A stretch of 58,208 bases of DNA from NCBI GenBank assembly GCA_015055665.1, contig SVHX01000008.1, positions 1-58,208 of the forward strand, written 5' to 3'. Below the pieces are notes generated by a model. The model had not been told where the DNA came from. It did not search any database and saw nothing but the letters and a program-made list of their open reading frames with translations. The stretch comes from Clostridiales bacterium (GTDB lineage: Bacteria > Bacillota > Clostridia > Christensenellales > UBA1242). Positions 43,165 through 53,002 of this stretch are shown here, in pieces. The translations under genes and the position numbers were made by a program. Numbering within the stretch: the stretch's first letter is position 1; each line of letters begins with the position of its first letter.

Positions 43165-43304
43165 AAAGTTAATCCACACTATTATATTGAAGAGCCAAAT
43201 TAAGTTCCCGCAAATTGCTTGGGCTTTTTTATTTTGTTTGGAAAAACTAAAAAATTATGTTAAAATAAGTCCAAATAAAGGAGAATTATATAAAGATAGA
43301 GCCT

Positions 43305-45674
43305 ATGGATAGTCTAAATACTTTATTCGAATCAGATACAAATTTCCCATTGAACACCAATAAAATAGATGTCGATAAAATCTTAAACGATACAAACATT
43401 GATGATTTTATCAACATGATTGACAAAAAAGGAATTGTTCCATTTGCAGTTAGAAACTCTAATTTTTTCCGTGATTTTTGCATCAAAAAGAACAGGTTTG
43501 ATTTAGTTGTACAATGCACGATTCCAGATAATCTTTTTGAAGACGAAAACATTATGAAAGGTATATGCTCGCAACTAGATACAAACCCTAGCAATATGTT
43601 TCAAAAAATTAGTTGGTTAAAAAATTATTACAAACAAAATAACAATGTATTTAACACCGTACTTGTGTCTTCTTTAAGAGACGATATCTTTAATTTGAAT
43701 AAAAATCACTACGAAAGATTTATAAACCATATAGAAATACAATCTGATCTAAGTCAATTAAACAATAACCAAGTTAAAATATTATCTAAAATTCTTAACA
43801 TGTATTCTTTTAAGGATTATGATTTGTCTTTTGCAATAACTAATATTGTTAATAATATGCAAGATTATAACGAACTGATAAATTCTATTGATAGCGATCA
43901 CCTTACAGAAACCCACATCAAACTACTCGTAAGCGTTTTGCAAAACCCTAATAACCCCTACCAGATTAATACATTAAGCGATTTAGAAAATTATACCACT
44001 ATCAAAAAGAGAAGCTTAGTATCTAATTTTAATTCAAACTCTCTTGAACAAAACAAATCTAACATGTTGCAAACTATATTTAATATAGATTTGAAAGAAG
44101 CAGAATATATATACGAACAATTCTGCCACAATAGAGAAATGGTCGAAGCATTGGAGTCAAGCGAATTACCAAAAGAAAACTTTAGGCAATTAAAGTTTAT
44201 TTGTGATTTAATTAATTGCAACACCCAAGCAGACCTTGCCAATATTTATAATCAACTGCATGGCGAAAACATCTATAATTGCGAGTTGCCATTAGAAACT
44301 TATTTAAGAAGAATATATAACAATTTATTCTCTGCAACATTATATAACGCTCAAGAAAAAGATCAAGTCTTCGGTCCCAAGGAACATATTGCATCTAAGG
44401 ACAACTATAACGGACACGAAGTAAAAATGTATTTCCCAAGAACCAAATTTAGTTTTATGTCCCACGTTGTTGGCTTTTGTTCTTACAAAGAAGACACCAT
44501 AAGTTCGAACTATGCCAAAGATTGGCTCGAGCGTCCTCAAATACAAGACCATATCGTTGCATGTTCGTACTCCACCGAAGAAATACTTGGATCGATTGGT
44601 GATAATAGACCCATCTTTTGTTTTGATAATTTTGAAGGTGGTGCAATGACAGCAATGAGTTACACAGATATTGATTCTATTGGAGCTTCACAACTATATA
44701 ATAGCGGCAGAACAATTCAGGAAAGTAATCATAAAAGAGCAAAATATTATGTACCGTCAGAATTTAGTAAAGTAATGGTGAAAAAAGGTGGATACAGCGA
44801 ATTATTGCTAGAAAGACGAGATTCGAAAAATGAACAATCTTTAACCAAAAGAGCACCTAGCTACATAATGACAGTTGTACCATCTCTAAGAAATGGAGCA
44901 CTAACTCGTCTAGATACTATCTTTGAACAATTATCTTTTATTGCGCAAGAAGATAGAATTAAAATAAGTGAACAATCTTCAGAAATAGAAATTGAAAAAA
45001 TACTAAATAATTATAATGACATCTTTACGTGGTATGCTCAAGAAAAAGACCGCGACACCTCTACCCTAATAAGAAATTACTCCAATAAAATTTTACAAGC
45101 TATAAGTTACGAAAACTGCCTAAGAGCAGCCACCGAATTTAATATTCCACTAGTTGTTATTGATAAAGAAAATGTCTTCAGAAGAATACTTGATAGCAAA
45201 ACCCAATATGACGAAACAACGAAAGCTCGCATTTACAATTACTATATTTCAACTAGAACTAATAAAGAAAAAATTTGGAAAGCCGTCTGCTTAAATGAAG
45301 ATGTATTACAACTATTGACTCCAGAAATTGAAATAGTAGAAGATTATTGGAATAACGACGAAATAAATAATGTAACAATTAGTGAATCTTCTTCGGATTA
45401 TGACTATATTACAAGATTGCATAATTACTATAATAAGAATCATTCAAGAAATTCAATTTCTCAATATCTAAACAATAATTATGATAAATACCAACAGTTT
45501 TTAGAGGCAAAAAGACTGAAGGAAGAAGAAGAGCGTAAACATATGGAAGAATTAGAATTGGCATATCAAAGAGAATTAGCAGCAAAAGCAGAAGAGATGA
45601 AATTTGATGGCTGGGAGAGAGGATCTTCTTCAAATACAGCTGATGACGACTTTGACCTATCTAACTGGTTATAA
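43305..45674 (+). CDS. Large protein of unknown function (789 aa)
   Basis: First gene of a three-gene cluster. I recognise no named domain. The N-terminal half is helical and Asn/Leu-rich, repeat-like; the centre (residues ~370-610) is a denser globular region with YFPRTKFSFMSHVVGFCSY, RPIFCFDNFEGGAMTAMSY, KKGGYSELLLERR and RAPSYIMTVV, ending in EFNIPLVVIDKE. The last 45 residues are a basic/acidic helix (LKEEEERKHMEELELAYQRE) and an acidic end DDDFDLSNWL. The spacing from AAGGAG to this ATG is 22 bp; an ATA at 43290 sits at ideal distance. Function unknown; no membrane helix. Confidence 0.72.
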   Translation: MDSLNTLFESDTNFPLNTNKIDVDKILNDTNIDDFINMIDKKGIVPFAVRNSNFFRDFCIKKNRFDLVVQCTIPDNLFEDENIMKGICSQLDTNPSNMFQKISWLKNYYKQNNNVFNTVLVSSLRDDIFNLNKNHYERFINHIEIQSDLSQLNNNQVKILSKILNMYSFKDYDLSFAITNIVNNMQDYNELINSIDSDHLTETHIKLLVSVLQNPNNPYQINTLSDLENYTTIKKRSLVSNFNSNSLEQNKSNMLQTIFNIDLKEAEYIYEQFCHNREMVEALESSELPKENFRQLKFICDLINCNTQADLANIYNQLHGENIYNCELPLETYLRRIYNNLFSATLYNAQEKDQVFGPKEHIASKDNYNGHEVKMYFPRTKFSFMSHVVGFCSYKEDTISSNYAKDWLERPQIQDHIVACSYSTEEILGSIGDNRPIFCFDNFEGGAMTAMSYTDIDSIGASQLYNSGRTIQESNHKRAKYYVPSEFSKVMVKKGGYSELLLERRDSKNEQSLTKRAPSYIMTVVPSLRNGALTRLDTIFEQLSFIAQEDRIKISEQSSEIEIEKILNNYNDIFTWYAQEKDRDTSTLIRNYSNKILQAISYENCLRAATEFNIPLVVIDKENVFRRILDSKTQYDETTKARIYNYYISTRTNKEKIWKAVCLNEDVLQLLTPEIEIVEDYWNNDEINNVTISESSSDYDYITRLHNYYNKNHSRNSISQYLNNNYDKYQQFLEAKRLKEEEERKHMEELELAYQRELAAKAEEMKFDGWERGSSSNTADDDFDLSNWL

Positions 45675-45822
45675 TTTTCCTTTGATTTTTAGATATAATA
45701 ATTATATACCAATCATTGTCTCAAAAATACAATTAATATTACACCATCTAATCACAATAAACGAAATATACTTGAAATTTACATCTAAATATGATAAAGT
45801 TAAAAAAACAGGAGAAATCATT

Positions 45823-46008
45823 GTGAACAACAAAGAAGTAGATTACGACAAAGTATTTAAGAATATGTTAAATGCTCAAGAACAACTTGAGAATAGCATC
45901 AACAATTCTCAAGATATTCCATACGAGGAACAAACAGATATATATATGAAATATATTCAATCTCATAGTGTCAAGACATTAGGGGGCATCAAAGATGAAA
46001 AAAAATAA
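45823..46008 (+). CDS. Antitoxin-sized small protein (61 aa) before PIN gene
   Basis: A 61-residue hydrophilic helical protein with a GTG start and GGAGA 7 bp upstream. It overlaps the PIN-domain gene by 14 bp, the usual layout for translationally coupled antitoxin-toxin genes. No DNA-binding motif is recognised, so calling it an antitoxin is inference from size and overlap. Confidence 0.65.
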   Translation: MNNKEVDYDKVFKNMLNAQEQLENSINNSQDIPYEEQTDIYMKYIQSHSVKTLGGIKDEKK

Positions 46009-47026
46009 TAACACCCCTATTTACTTGGTCTTTGACAGCAATATATTAATAAACATCTTGTGTCTTCACGAAGAAGTATACGAAGGCAAAGCACTATCTC
46101 AACATACAAAAACAAGAGACGATTATGTCAATAGCAATATTAGATATTATTTATCTCTGTACAAAAAAATTCAAGATGGAATAATTGTACCAGTTATAGT
46201 TAATACTGTTTTTAACGAAACTTATTTATCTAGACCAGATATTCTTAAAAGTTGCAAAACTCGCGAAGAAAAAACAAAAATGCAAGAGCTAGTTAATTAC
46301 CGAAACAAAGTACAAGATGACTTCATGGAGAAGTATTGTTGCTTTACTAATTACAACCAGCGCAACAAAGCCAAGATAGAATACGAAACAAAGAAACTAG
46401 CAATGATCTATGGCACTACCATGATCAAAGATGGAGATGAAGAAGTTCCTCTAATGGAGCTGGATGATACTAATGCCGAAGCAAAAGGCGACATAATGAT
46501 TGCCGCAGAAGCCGGATACTTAGGATTATGCATACTAACTAACGACAATCACTTCTTGACACTAGAGTCAGACCATCTCGAATTTAACGAACAAATGCAA
46601 AGTGTTGCAGCCCTAGAACAAGCAGCATATGAAGCCAAAAGAAATGCCTCATATGCTCTCAAGAAAGCTATGGAAACAAACAACGCAGAAGAGATATCCA
46701 AATTAGAGGGCATAGCAAATGAAGCTCAAGCAAGACACGCTGAAGCCAAGGCCGCAAAGGAAAGCCTTACAAAAAAGCATGCAAGAGCAGATAAATTTGC
46801 ACAATTGCATCGCCAAATTGGTCTTGGTCAAGAGCAAAATGGATATATGGTTGTCCCAAAACCTATTTCGCTTAAAGAATTACTTGCAGTTTTGGCAAAG
46901 AATCCGAATTATGTTTTCTCTAAACCCGTTAACCCAATAGAGAGAGCCAGCACACCAAAGACACAATTAGATCAGTGGGATCAAGAAAATATAAGTGACG
47001 ATGACTTTGCTATGGATGAAGATTAA
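45995..47026 (+). CDS. PIN-domain protein with coiled-coil and acidic tail
   Basis: A 343-residue protein. The PIN nuclease acidic residues are visible: VFDSNILIN (Asp14), FNETYL (Glu74), KGDIMIAAEAGYLG (Asp165) and ILTNDNHF (Asp183), in normal order but with ~80 extra residues between the second and third. Residues ~200-260 form an Ala/Glu/Lys coiled coil. The end, QWDQENISDDDFAMDED, shares a W...DDDF pattern with the end of the 789-residue protein. PIN proteins cleave RNA, often tRNA or mRNA, as toxins or maturases; the target here is unknown. Confidence 0.75.
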   Translation: MKKNNNTPIYLVFDSNILINILCLHEEVYEGKALSQHTKTRDDYVNSNIRYYLSLYKKIQDGIIVPVIVNTVFNETYLSRPDILKSCKTREEKTKMQELVNYRNKVQDDFMEKYCCFTNYNQRNKAKIEYETKKLAMIYGTTMIKDGDEEVPLMELDDTNAEAKGDIMIAAEAGYLGLCILTNDNHFLTLESDHLEFNEQMQSVAALEQAAYEAKRNASYALKKAMETNNAEEISKLEGIANEAQARHAEAKAAKESLTKKHARADKFAQLHRQIGLGQEQNGYMVVPKPISLKELLAVLAKNPNYVFSKPVNPIERASTPKTQLDQWDQENISDDDFAMDED

Positions 47027-47066
47027 TACAATGAATTATTCATATTCCACACACATGGATACACAC

Positions 47067-47095
47067 AAAAACCTTCAGATTTTCTGAAGGTTTTT
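47067..47095. terminator. Bidirectional terminator after PIN gene
   Basis: Stem AAAAACCTTCAG/CTGAAGGTTTTT, 40 bp after the stop and directly before the structured repeat pair. Confidence 0.9.
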
Positions 47096-47100
47096 CTATA

Positions 47101-47236
47101 TATACATTATGTAATGTTGCTAACGCAACTCGTGCGATTTTCATCACACAGGCAATAAATTGCCTATTACAATAGTGAAATAGTCGTCAGTTCAATTCAA
47201 ATATTGCTTTGCACTGCTTGCTTGAACTTCCTATAT
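47101..47236 (+). repeat. Structured repeat, copy 5 (type C)
   Basis: Same architecture with new sequence: closing stem GTAAT/ATTAC instead of GTGTC/GACAC, hairpins GTTGC-TAAC-GCAAC, GTGCGAT-TTTC-ATCACAC (one mismatch) and GGCAAT-AA-ATTGCC. The 3' half matches the other copies. Confidence 0.9.
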
Positions 47237-47377
47237 TATACACTATGTGTCATTGACTAACGTCAATATTTGTGATTATCATCACAAAGCTAATTCTTAG
47301 CCGACACAATAGTGAAATGGTCGTCAGTTCAATTCAAATATTGCTTCGCACTGCTTGCTTGAACTTCCTATATTATT
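47237..47377 (+). repeat. Structured repeat, copy 6 (type B)
   Basis: Type B, nearly identical to copies 2 and 3. It ends 5 bp before the stop of the YfhO-family gene. Confidence 0.9.
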
Positions 47378-47382
47378 AACAA

Positions 47383-50064
47383 TTATCCTATTAATACAGT
47401 TGTTACAAAAGTGATTAACGGCTTGACATATACAAGCACCCCTACCACTATAAGTATTACACATCCACCGATCGTACCTATCCATACAACTACCTTATTA
47501 TTACCAATCTTAACAAAATTATTAATGATAATAAACATTACAAAGGTCGCAACAGATACAAGGCTAATAATTGCACAGATTGATAATAATTGCGGTTGGT
47601 GCGATAACGTTATCTTATTAGCACCAGCATCCAGCTCTATCATCATAAATGTATCAAATGCAGTAAGCACCGCCACATCACGATTGTTAACTATTCCAGA
47701 CATATTCTTAAGATTAACGAAAGGTATTAACGCATACTTATCTCCGTCAACATTATCCACATAAACTTTTATATTAGCACCATCATATTCTAAAGTAGAA
47801 TCGTTAACAGCAACGGAATTACACACTCTCTGGAATTTGGCAATATCCAAACATCCAAAGTTTAACAAATTAGCAATCTCTTCAGTTCCATAATCATCAA
47901 GCACCTCTACAACTATCTCAATATGATCTTCTTCATGAATACCCATATCGGCTAATCCATTGTATATATTATAATTGTATGTGTCACCTATTACACGTAC
48001 TTCTTCATCTATTTTATTGCTTAAATAAAGCATACTGCCCGCAACATTGTCCACTGTAATTTGATATCTTCTATATGATGACGGAGTATTCTCTACTGGA
48101 TCTACTTCGGCAATCGTATAATCTACTGCAGAAATAATCTCATCTTCTTGACCATAAAGTTCTTGATAAAGTTCGTTGTGATTAGCAAACCAATTATCAC
48201 TATCATCTATCACTTGGCTTAGATCTACATCAGTTGTAAATACAACACTCATATTAAATTTTAACTGATATAGGTTAACAACTTGTTTATCTTTTGTACC
48301 TTTCTCAACATATTCTACTTGGTCTATCAACTCATAATATCTGTTATCCAGTACTTCACGAGAAAGGATGTACTTATTACCTAATATCACATCAGTAATT
48401 ATTGTTCCACCCGACGACATAAGTGTAGTAGAACACGTTTCATATCCAAGGTTATGATAACCTACAAACTGTTCTTCGCTAGAAATATGTATCCACGATG
48501 ACATAGAAGGAAAATCCATTAATAACGGAAAATTAAGATTATACAAGTTTTCCCTGTCCTTAATCTTATACCTATTATCTAGCTCTGACACTTCAACATT
48601 AAGCGAATTGGTAACAACCATAGTATTATTAGTTATATCTCCACAATATCCTATAACACCAGCTATTATTTGCACACAACAAACGACCATTATAATTATT
48701 CCACCCGGCAACCTAGCAAAATACAATTTCTTATTATGCAGTCTTAGTGCAACTTCAATAATAACATAGGAACTAGCAAAAGGTATTAAGAACAACAAGA
48801 AATTCACAAAGCTAAGTTCTCTGTATGCGTTAATTGCCCCGCCAACAAAAGCAAAACAAGCGACAGAAATTACATAAACAATACCAGCACCAATTAACAC
48901 AGATTCTTTTGCAATTCTGTGAATTTCGATATTTTCGAAGTTATCCACATTTTCATGAGAATAATATGACTTATTAAGATAATATAACGACCCCATTATA
49001 AGTATAAAGATTAACACAAAACCATATCTTAGAGGAAAACAATAGTAACTACCAGTATGCCACATCATATTAATGGGCTCAATAATTAACCCAATGGAAC
49101 ATATAGCCATACTTAATATAAAGAATAATACATTGCGTTTGTCACTGCGGTAAGTCGCAATCAATCTAACAAACAATACAACTGGTAATGCATAAACTAT
49201 CAGTACTGCCCACTTAGAGAAGAAATGAGAGAATAAGGTTGATCTAGGATTGGCTGTAGCACTGCCACTAAATCTGTGTCCTTGAAGAGAAGTAATACAA
49301 GAAGGTATGAAGCAGACAACACTCATGAGTATAGATATAATAATAGCAAAAAACAATCTAGATGCAACACGTTTCTTATCTTTTGCAAACATTATTATAT
49401 ATATTGTAGACACAACAACAGTAGCCACAAGTATCATATATGTTATATAATAACTTAGTAACAACATATAAGTAAGTATTATCACAAACCAGACATACTT
49501 GCCAAAACTCACCAACTTATACGCCGACATTAATAATAACGGCAACAATATCATAAGGTTTAGCCAACCAATGTTCGTAAAGTGTATTAATGTCCATCCA
49601 GAAAATACCCATATAAGCGAGAACAACAATACCACCCATTTATTAACATTAGGAAAGAAAGACTTAAAGCAAATATAAGATGTCGTTGCCATTAACGCCA
49701 ACATAATTATCAACACTAACGTTATAGAGTATATAACATCACACCTCGGAAATATTGCCACTAACCAACATATTGGTGACAAAAAACTATTAAGCACTGC
49801 TGACGCGCCATAACTACCACCAGCACCCAAATTCCAGTTAACCAATACATCAAAGTTACCATGCAATACATCCCACAAGCCTGTGTACGAAGGAACCAAT
49901 CCATCATCAAAGTCTATATAACCTACACTATTACCGCCAAAAGGATACACCCCTTTAACAATCATTGCTATAACAAATAAAAATATTGTAACTATTGCAG
50001 GTAAACAATATTCCAATATCTTATTCCAGCAAATATTGTATTTGCCAAAATTTTTTTTAATCAT
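47383..50064 (-). CDS. YfhO-family membrane protein
   Basis: An 893-residue polytopic protein of the YfhO family (putative membrane glycosyltransferases acting on lipid-linked sugars; YfhO glycosylates lipoteichoic acid in Bacillus). About 12-13 membrane helices fill the first ~480 residues. The conserved early loop with acidic FDDGLVPSYTGLWDVLHGNFD follows helix 1, and a large external domain (residues ~490-840) is followed by final helices. The start at 50064 is preferred because AAAGGAG lies 8 bp upstream. Its stop abuts structured repeat copy 6. Confidence 0.87.
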   Translation of the reverse strand: MIKKNFGKYNICWNKILEYCLPAIVTIFLFVIAMIVKGVYPFGGNSVGYIDFDDGLVPSYTGLWDVLHGNFDVLVNWNLGAGGSYGASAVLNSFLSPICWLVAIFPRCDVIYSITLVLIIMLALMATTSYICFKSFFPNVNKWVVLLFSLIWVFSGWTLIHFTNIGWLNLMILLPLLLMSAYKLVSFGKYVWFVIILTYMLLLSYYITYMILVATVVVSTIYIIMFAKDKKRVASRLFFAIIISILMSVVCFIPSCITSLQGHRFSGSATANPRSTLFSHFFSKWAVLIVYALPVVLFVRLIATYRSDKRNVLFFILSMAICSIGLIIEPINMMWHTGSYYCFPLRYGFVLIFILIMGSLYYLNKSYYSHENVDNFENIEIHRIAKESVLIGAGIVYVISVACFAFVGGAINAYRELSFVNFLLFLIPFASSYVIIEVALRLHNKKLYFARLPGGIIIMVVCCVQIIAGVIGYCGDITNNTMVVTNSLNVEVSELDNRYKIKDRENLYNLNFPLLMDFPSMSSWIHISSEEQFVGYHNLGYETCSTTLMSSGGTIITDVILGNKYILSREVLDNRYYELIDQVEYVEKGTKDKQVVNLYQLKFNMSVVFTTDVDLSQVIDDSDNWFANHNELYQELYGQEDEIISAVDYTIAEVDPVENTPSSYRRYQITVDNVAGSMLYLSNKIDEEVRVIGDTYNYNIYNGLADMGIHEEDHIEIVVEVLDDYGTEEIANLLNFGCLDIAKFQRVCNSVAVNDSTLEYDGANIKVYVDNVDGDKYALIPFVNLKNMSGIVNNRDVAVLTAFDTFMMIELDAGANKITLSHQPQLLSICAIISLVSVATFVMFIIINNFVKIGNNKVVVWIGTIGGCVILIVVGVLVYVKPLITFVTTVLIG

Positions 50065-50092
50065 AAAAACATCTCCTTTAACCATCATCAAA

Positions 50093-52012
50093 TTACTCTT
50101 CGCTTAAAGCCAGCCACTCTTCCATAATTACATCTAATTGCATTGTTGCAACATCTATCTGTTTTTGTAATTCCAGTAACTTAACATAATCACTGCAGAC
50201 ATCCGGTAGCTCCATCTGAGATTTAAGACTAACAATCTCAGCCTCCTTGTCTGCTATTTGTTGCTCGAGCTTTATTCGCTTATTGTTTCTTCTAGCACGC
50301 TCTTTGTTAAGCTGGTACTCGTTAACTTTTTCTTCCTTAACACATGGTTTGGCAGTAGCGGTTATTTGAGTTGCATTTTTTTGCAAGTCAAGACCAACGG
50401 ATTCTTTCATCTTTTCTTCGTACTCGGCATAAGTTGTATCTTTGTAATACTTACCGTCACCATTTTCGAATACAATTAAACTTGTAGCGATCTTACGAAC
50501 AAAATATCTGTCGTGCGAAACAAAGATAATCGTCCCCTTGTAATCTTGCAGGGCAGACTCAAGCGCCTCTTTGCCCATAATATCCATGTGGTTGGTTGGC
50601 TCATCTAGGATTAGAAAGTTAGGCTGTCGCCTTAACATTTTGCAAAGCCCCAACCTCACCCTTTCGCCACCAGAAAGATTCTGCATATTCTTAAAGACAT
50701 CGTCTTGACTAAAGCAAAACGAGCCGAGTATACGTCTAGCGTTTTCGGTATCTTCGCTAGGATACTCTCGCATAAAGTTCTCCAATACCGTTTCGTTAGT
50801 TATGCCTTCCGTAGCGGTCTGTTGATCAAAATATCCAACCTCAACATTTGTACCCCACTTAACCCTACCACCAAGCAGAGGTATTTTACCCACTAACGAC
50901 TTTAATAGAGTGGACTTACCCAGTCCATTACCGCCCACAACGCCAATTCTATCTCCCTTGCATATCTGAAAAGACAATTTGGTAAGCACCTTATCATAAC
51001 CAATCGAAATGTTATCAGCGGTTATTACCTCATACCCACTCTCAATCCTTGGCGTAGACTTGGCAGTAAATACACGTGCATCCGCATCCAGCGGAACATC
51101 TATATTTCCCATACGCTCAATTGCTTTTAGCTTACTTTGAGCCATGCTAGCCTTGGTTGCCTTGTATCTAAATCTATCCGCCACCGCCTGAAGCCTTGCT
51201 TTCTCTTCCACGTGAGCCTTGTATTCTTTAAGCTGCTTTTCATAGTTAAGTGATTTGATTCTGGCATAATCCGAGTAATTACCAACATACCTAGTCATCT
51301 GATGTCGCTCAATTTCATACACAACATTAACAAACCTATCTAAGAAAGCTCGGTCGTGAGATACAACAATCATTGCCTTAGGATACGAACTTAAATACTC
51401 TTCTAACCACTTAATGCTAGTAATGTCTAGGTGGTTAGTTGGCTCGTCTAGTATAAGCAAATCTGGCTTTCCCAGCAAAAGTTTAATCAATGCTATCTTA
51501 GTTCTTTGACCTCCAGAGAACTCAGACAATTTTTTAGCCTTGTCCTCTTCGGCAAATCCAAATTTTTTAAGTGCAGTATTATATTCCTTCTGATACGTAT
51601 AACCGCCTATTCGATCAAAAGTAGCTACAAGCTCCTGATACTTCTCTATCTCGCTAGCACTTGGCGATCCTACCAGACGATTCTCAAGCTCTGCAATTTT
51701 GCCTTTAAGAGATAATATATCTACATAACACTTCAATAACTCTCCTTCGAGAGTTTCGTTGTCATTATCAAAGACGATTTGCTTAAGATACCCAATCTCA
51801 AACTTACCCGTTTTTTGAATTTTATCCTTCAAGGTATCCTTACTATCTAAATTAATTTCTTGCTCTCCAGTCACTACTTTAAGAAGAGTCGTTTTGCCAG
51901 ACCCATTTCGACCAATAAGAGCAACCTTATCTTTGCTGTTAACTTCAAATTTTATATTGTTTAAGACTTCCTTGTCCCCAAACGCTACAGTAATTCCATT
52001 TAAACACAATCT
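50093..52012 (-). CDS. ABC-F family ATP-binding protein
   Basis: A 639-residue soluble protein with two ABC domains and no membrane part. Domain 1 has GRNGSGKTTLLKVV, the signature LSGGQRTKIALIKLL and ILDEPTNHLD; domain 2 has GGNGLGKSTLL, NLSGGERVRLGLCK and ILDEPTNHMD. The 'NH' after DEPT marks ABC-F proteins, which act on the ribosome as translation factors or antibiotic protectors. A linker helix lies between domains and a C-terminal coiled coil of ~90 residues follows. The start at 52012 begins at the canonical MRLCLNGITVAFG. It is upstream of the YfhO gene with a 28-bp gap. Confidence 0.92.
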   Translation of the reverse strand, partial: RLCLNGITVAFGDKEVLNNIKFEVNSKDKVALIGRNGSGKTTLLKVVTGEQEINLDSKDTLKDKIQKTGKFEIGYLKQIVFDNDNETLEGELLKCYVDILSLKGKIAELENRLVGSPSASEIEKYQELVATFDRIGGYTYQKEYNTALKKFGFAEEDKAKKLSEFSGGQRTKIALIKLLLGKPDLLILDEPTNHLDITSIKWLEEYLSSYPKAMIVVSHDRAFLDRFVNVVYEIERHQMTRYVGNYSDYARIKSLNYEKQLKEYKAHVEEKARLQAVADRFRYKATKASMAQSKLKAIERMGNIDVPLDADARVFTAKSTPRIESGYEVITADNISIGYDKVLTKLSFQICKGDRIGVVGGNGLGKSTLLKSLVGKIPLLGGRVKWGTNVEVGYFDQQTATEGITNETVLENFMREYPSEDTENARRILGSFCFSQDDVFKNMQNLSGGERVRLGLCKMLRRQPNFLILDEPTNHMDIMGKEALESALQDYKGTIIFVSHDRYFVRKIATSLIVFENGDGKYYKDTTYAEYEEKMKESVGLDLQKNATQITATAKPCVKEEKVNEYQLNKERARRNNKRIKLEQQIADKEAEIVSLKSQMELPDVCSDYVKLLELQKQIDVATMQLDVIMEEWLALSEE

Positions 52013-52190
52013 CATAATACACAATTGTAACATATCGCTACTAATTTTGCAATAATTTTAATTTGGAAGACTATATCTATGAACACAAGAGCTCTGCCAT
52101 TTTTCAATTTTTAGAAAATAACCATACTTAATTGTGAATACCCAAGGTTATGTGTTAAAATATAAGAAAACATATTAGGATAACTTACAG

Positions 52191-52829
52191 ATGACAAAAA
52201 ATAAAAAAACAATTGTTGCACTAGTCCTTAATTGTGCAATCATATTACTAGAAATAATCGGAGCAATACTTAGCTTGCAACGCCACGGCTGGAGCGCCTT
52301 TCTATACTACACCGAAATCAGCAATTATTCAACATTAATTATTAGTGTGTTGTTTGTAATATTTGGAATTATTACACTTGTTAAACATACACATATACCA
52401 CACATAATTACAATATTAAGATACATCTCTACAACAATGCTAACGATTACAATAATCGTAGTGGTTTTCGTTCTTATACCACTCCGCCCACAAAACGCAC
52501 TATTTATGTTGTTTGGCAACTCCAACCTATACCAACATCTATTATGCCCAGTTATATCTGTCGTTTCCTTTTTCATATTCGAGAAAGACCAAAAACTCCT
52601 ACACCGCAACATTTGCTATGCCCTTATCCCAACACTACTCTATGGAACAATTATGCTAACCCTGAACTTTTTAAAAGTCGTAGAAGGCCCATACCCGTTT
52701 TTACAAGTATACGAATTCCCAACACATAAGCTAATAGTAACCTTAATAGTAGTCCTTGCAATGTCTACACTAATATCCTGGCTATCCCTCAAAATATTCA
52801 ACAATACCAAAATCACCAAGAGCAGATAA
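52191..52829 (+). CDS. Pr6Pr-like six-helix membrane protein
   Basis: A 212-residue protein with six predicted membrane helices and short loops, matching in size and layout the Pr6Pr/FAR-17a-like proteins of Firmicutes (LYYTEISNYSTLIISVLF near residues 38-55 is characteristic). Function unknown. TTAGGATAA lies 8 bp upstream. It is the last chromosomal gene before the tRNA-Arg fragment and element. Confidence 0.72.
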   Translation: MTKNKKTIVALVLNCAIILLEIIGAILSLQRHGWSAFLYYTEISNYSTLIISVLFVIFGIITLVKHTHIPHIITILRYISTTMLTITIIVVVFVLIPLRPQNALFMLFGNSNLYQHLLCPVISVVSFFIFEKDQKLLHRNICYALIPTLLYGTIMLTLNFLKVVEGPYPFLQVYEFPTHKLIVTLIVVLAMSTLISWLSLKIFNNTKITKSR

Positions 52830-52912
52830 GTTGCAACACTAATATCTTCACATCAAATTTCAGCTATTGAAAATTACTATGCCAAAAACTATGCCAATAG
52901 TGCCTACCCAAC

Positions 52913-52935
52913 AAAAAAACCACTATATATAGTGG
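52913..52935 (-). terminator. Terminator of the tRNA-Arg locus
   Basis: Perfect 16-bp palindrome CCACTATATATAGTGG with a T-run on the minus strand, directly after the tRNA 3' end. Confidence 0.82.
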
Positions 52936-52940
52936 CCATT

Positions 52941-52986
52941 TGGCGTTCCCACAGGGAATCGAACCCCGAACTAGCCCTTAGGAGTT
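52941..52986 (-). pseudogene. 3' fragment of tRNA-Arg(CCT), attachment site
   Basis: Minus strand from the anticodon loop CTCCTAA (anticodon CCT) through T-arm CGGGG-TTCGATT-CCCTG, acceptor strand TGGGAACG and CCA. The 5' half is missing; the adjoining DNA to the right is unrelated. This is what remains at one end when an element inserts into a tRNA gene; the intact tRNA should lie beyond the right edge. Confidence 0.85.
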
Positions 52987-53002
52987 CTAGTGTATATATA
53001 AA

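Noticed and set aside
42988..43179. 63-residue minus-strand ORF as a real gene
   Set aside because: It spans the attachment repeat, has no ribosome site, and overlaps a terminator; treated as unexplained remnant instead.
43140..47026. Second island copy extending the tRNA-Gln insertion to 47 kb
   Set aside because: No third copy of the 25-bp repeat was found to the right of 43164, so extension of the island over the PIN cluster cannot be supported.
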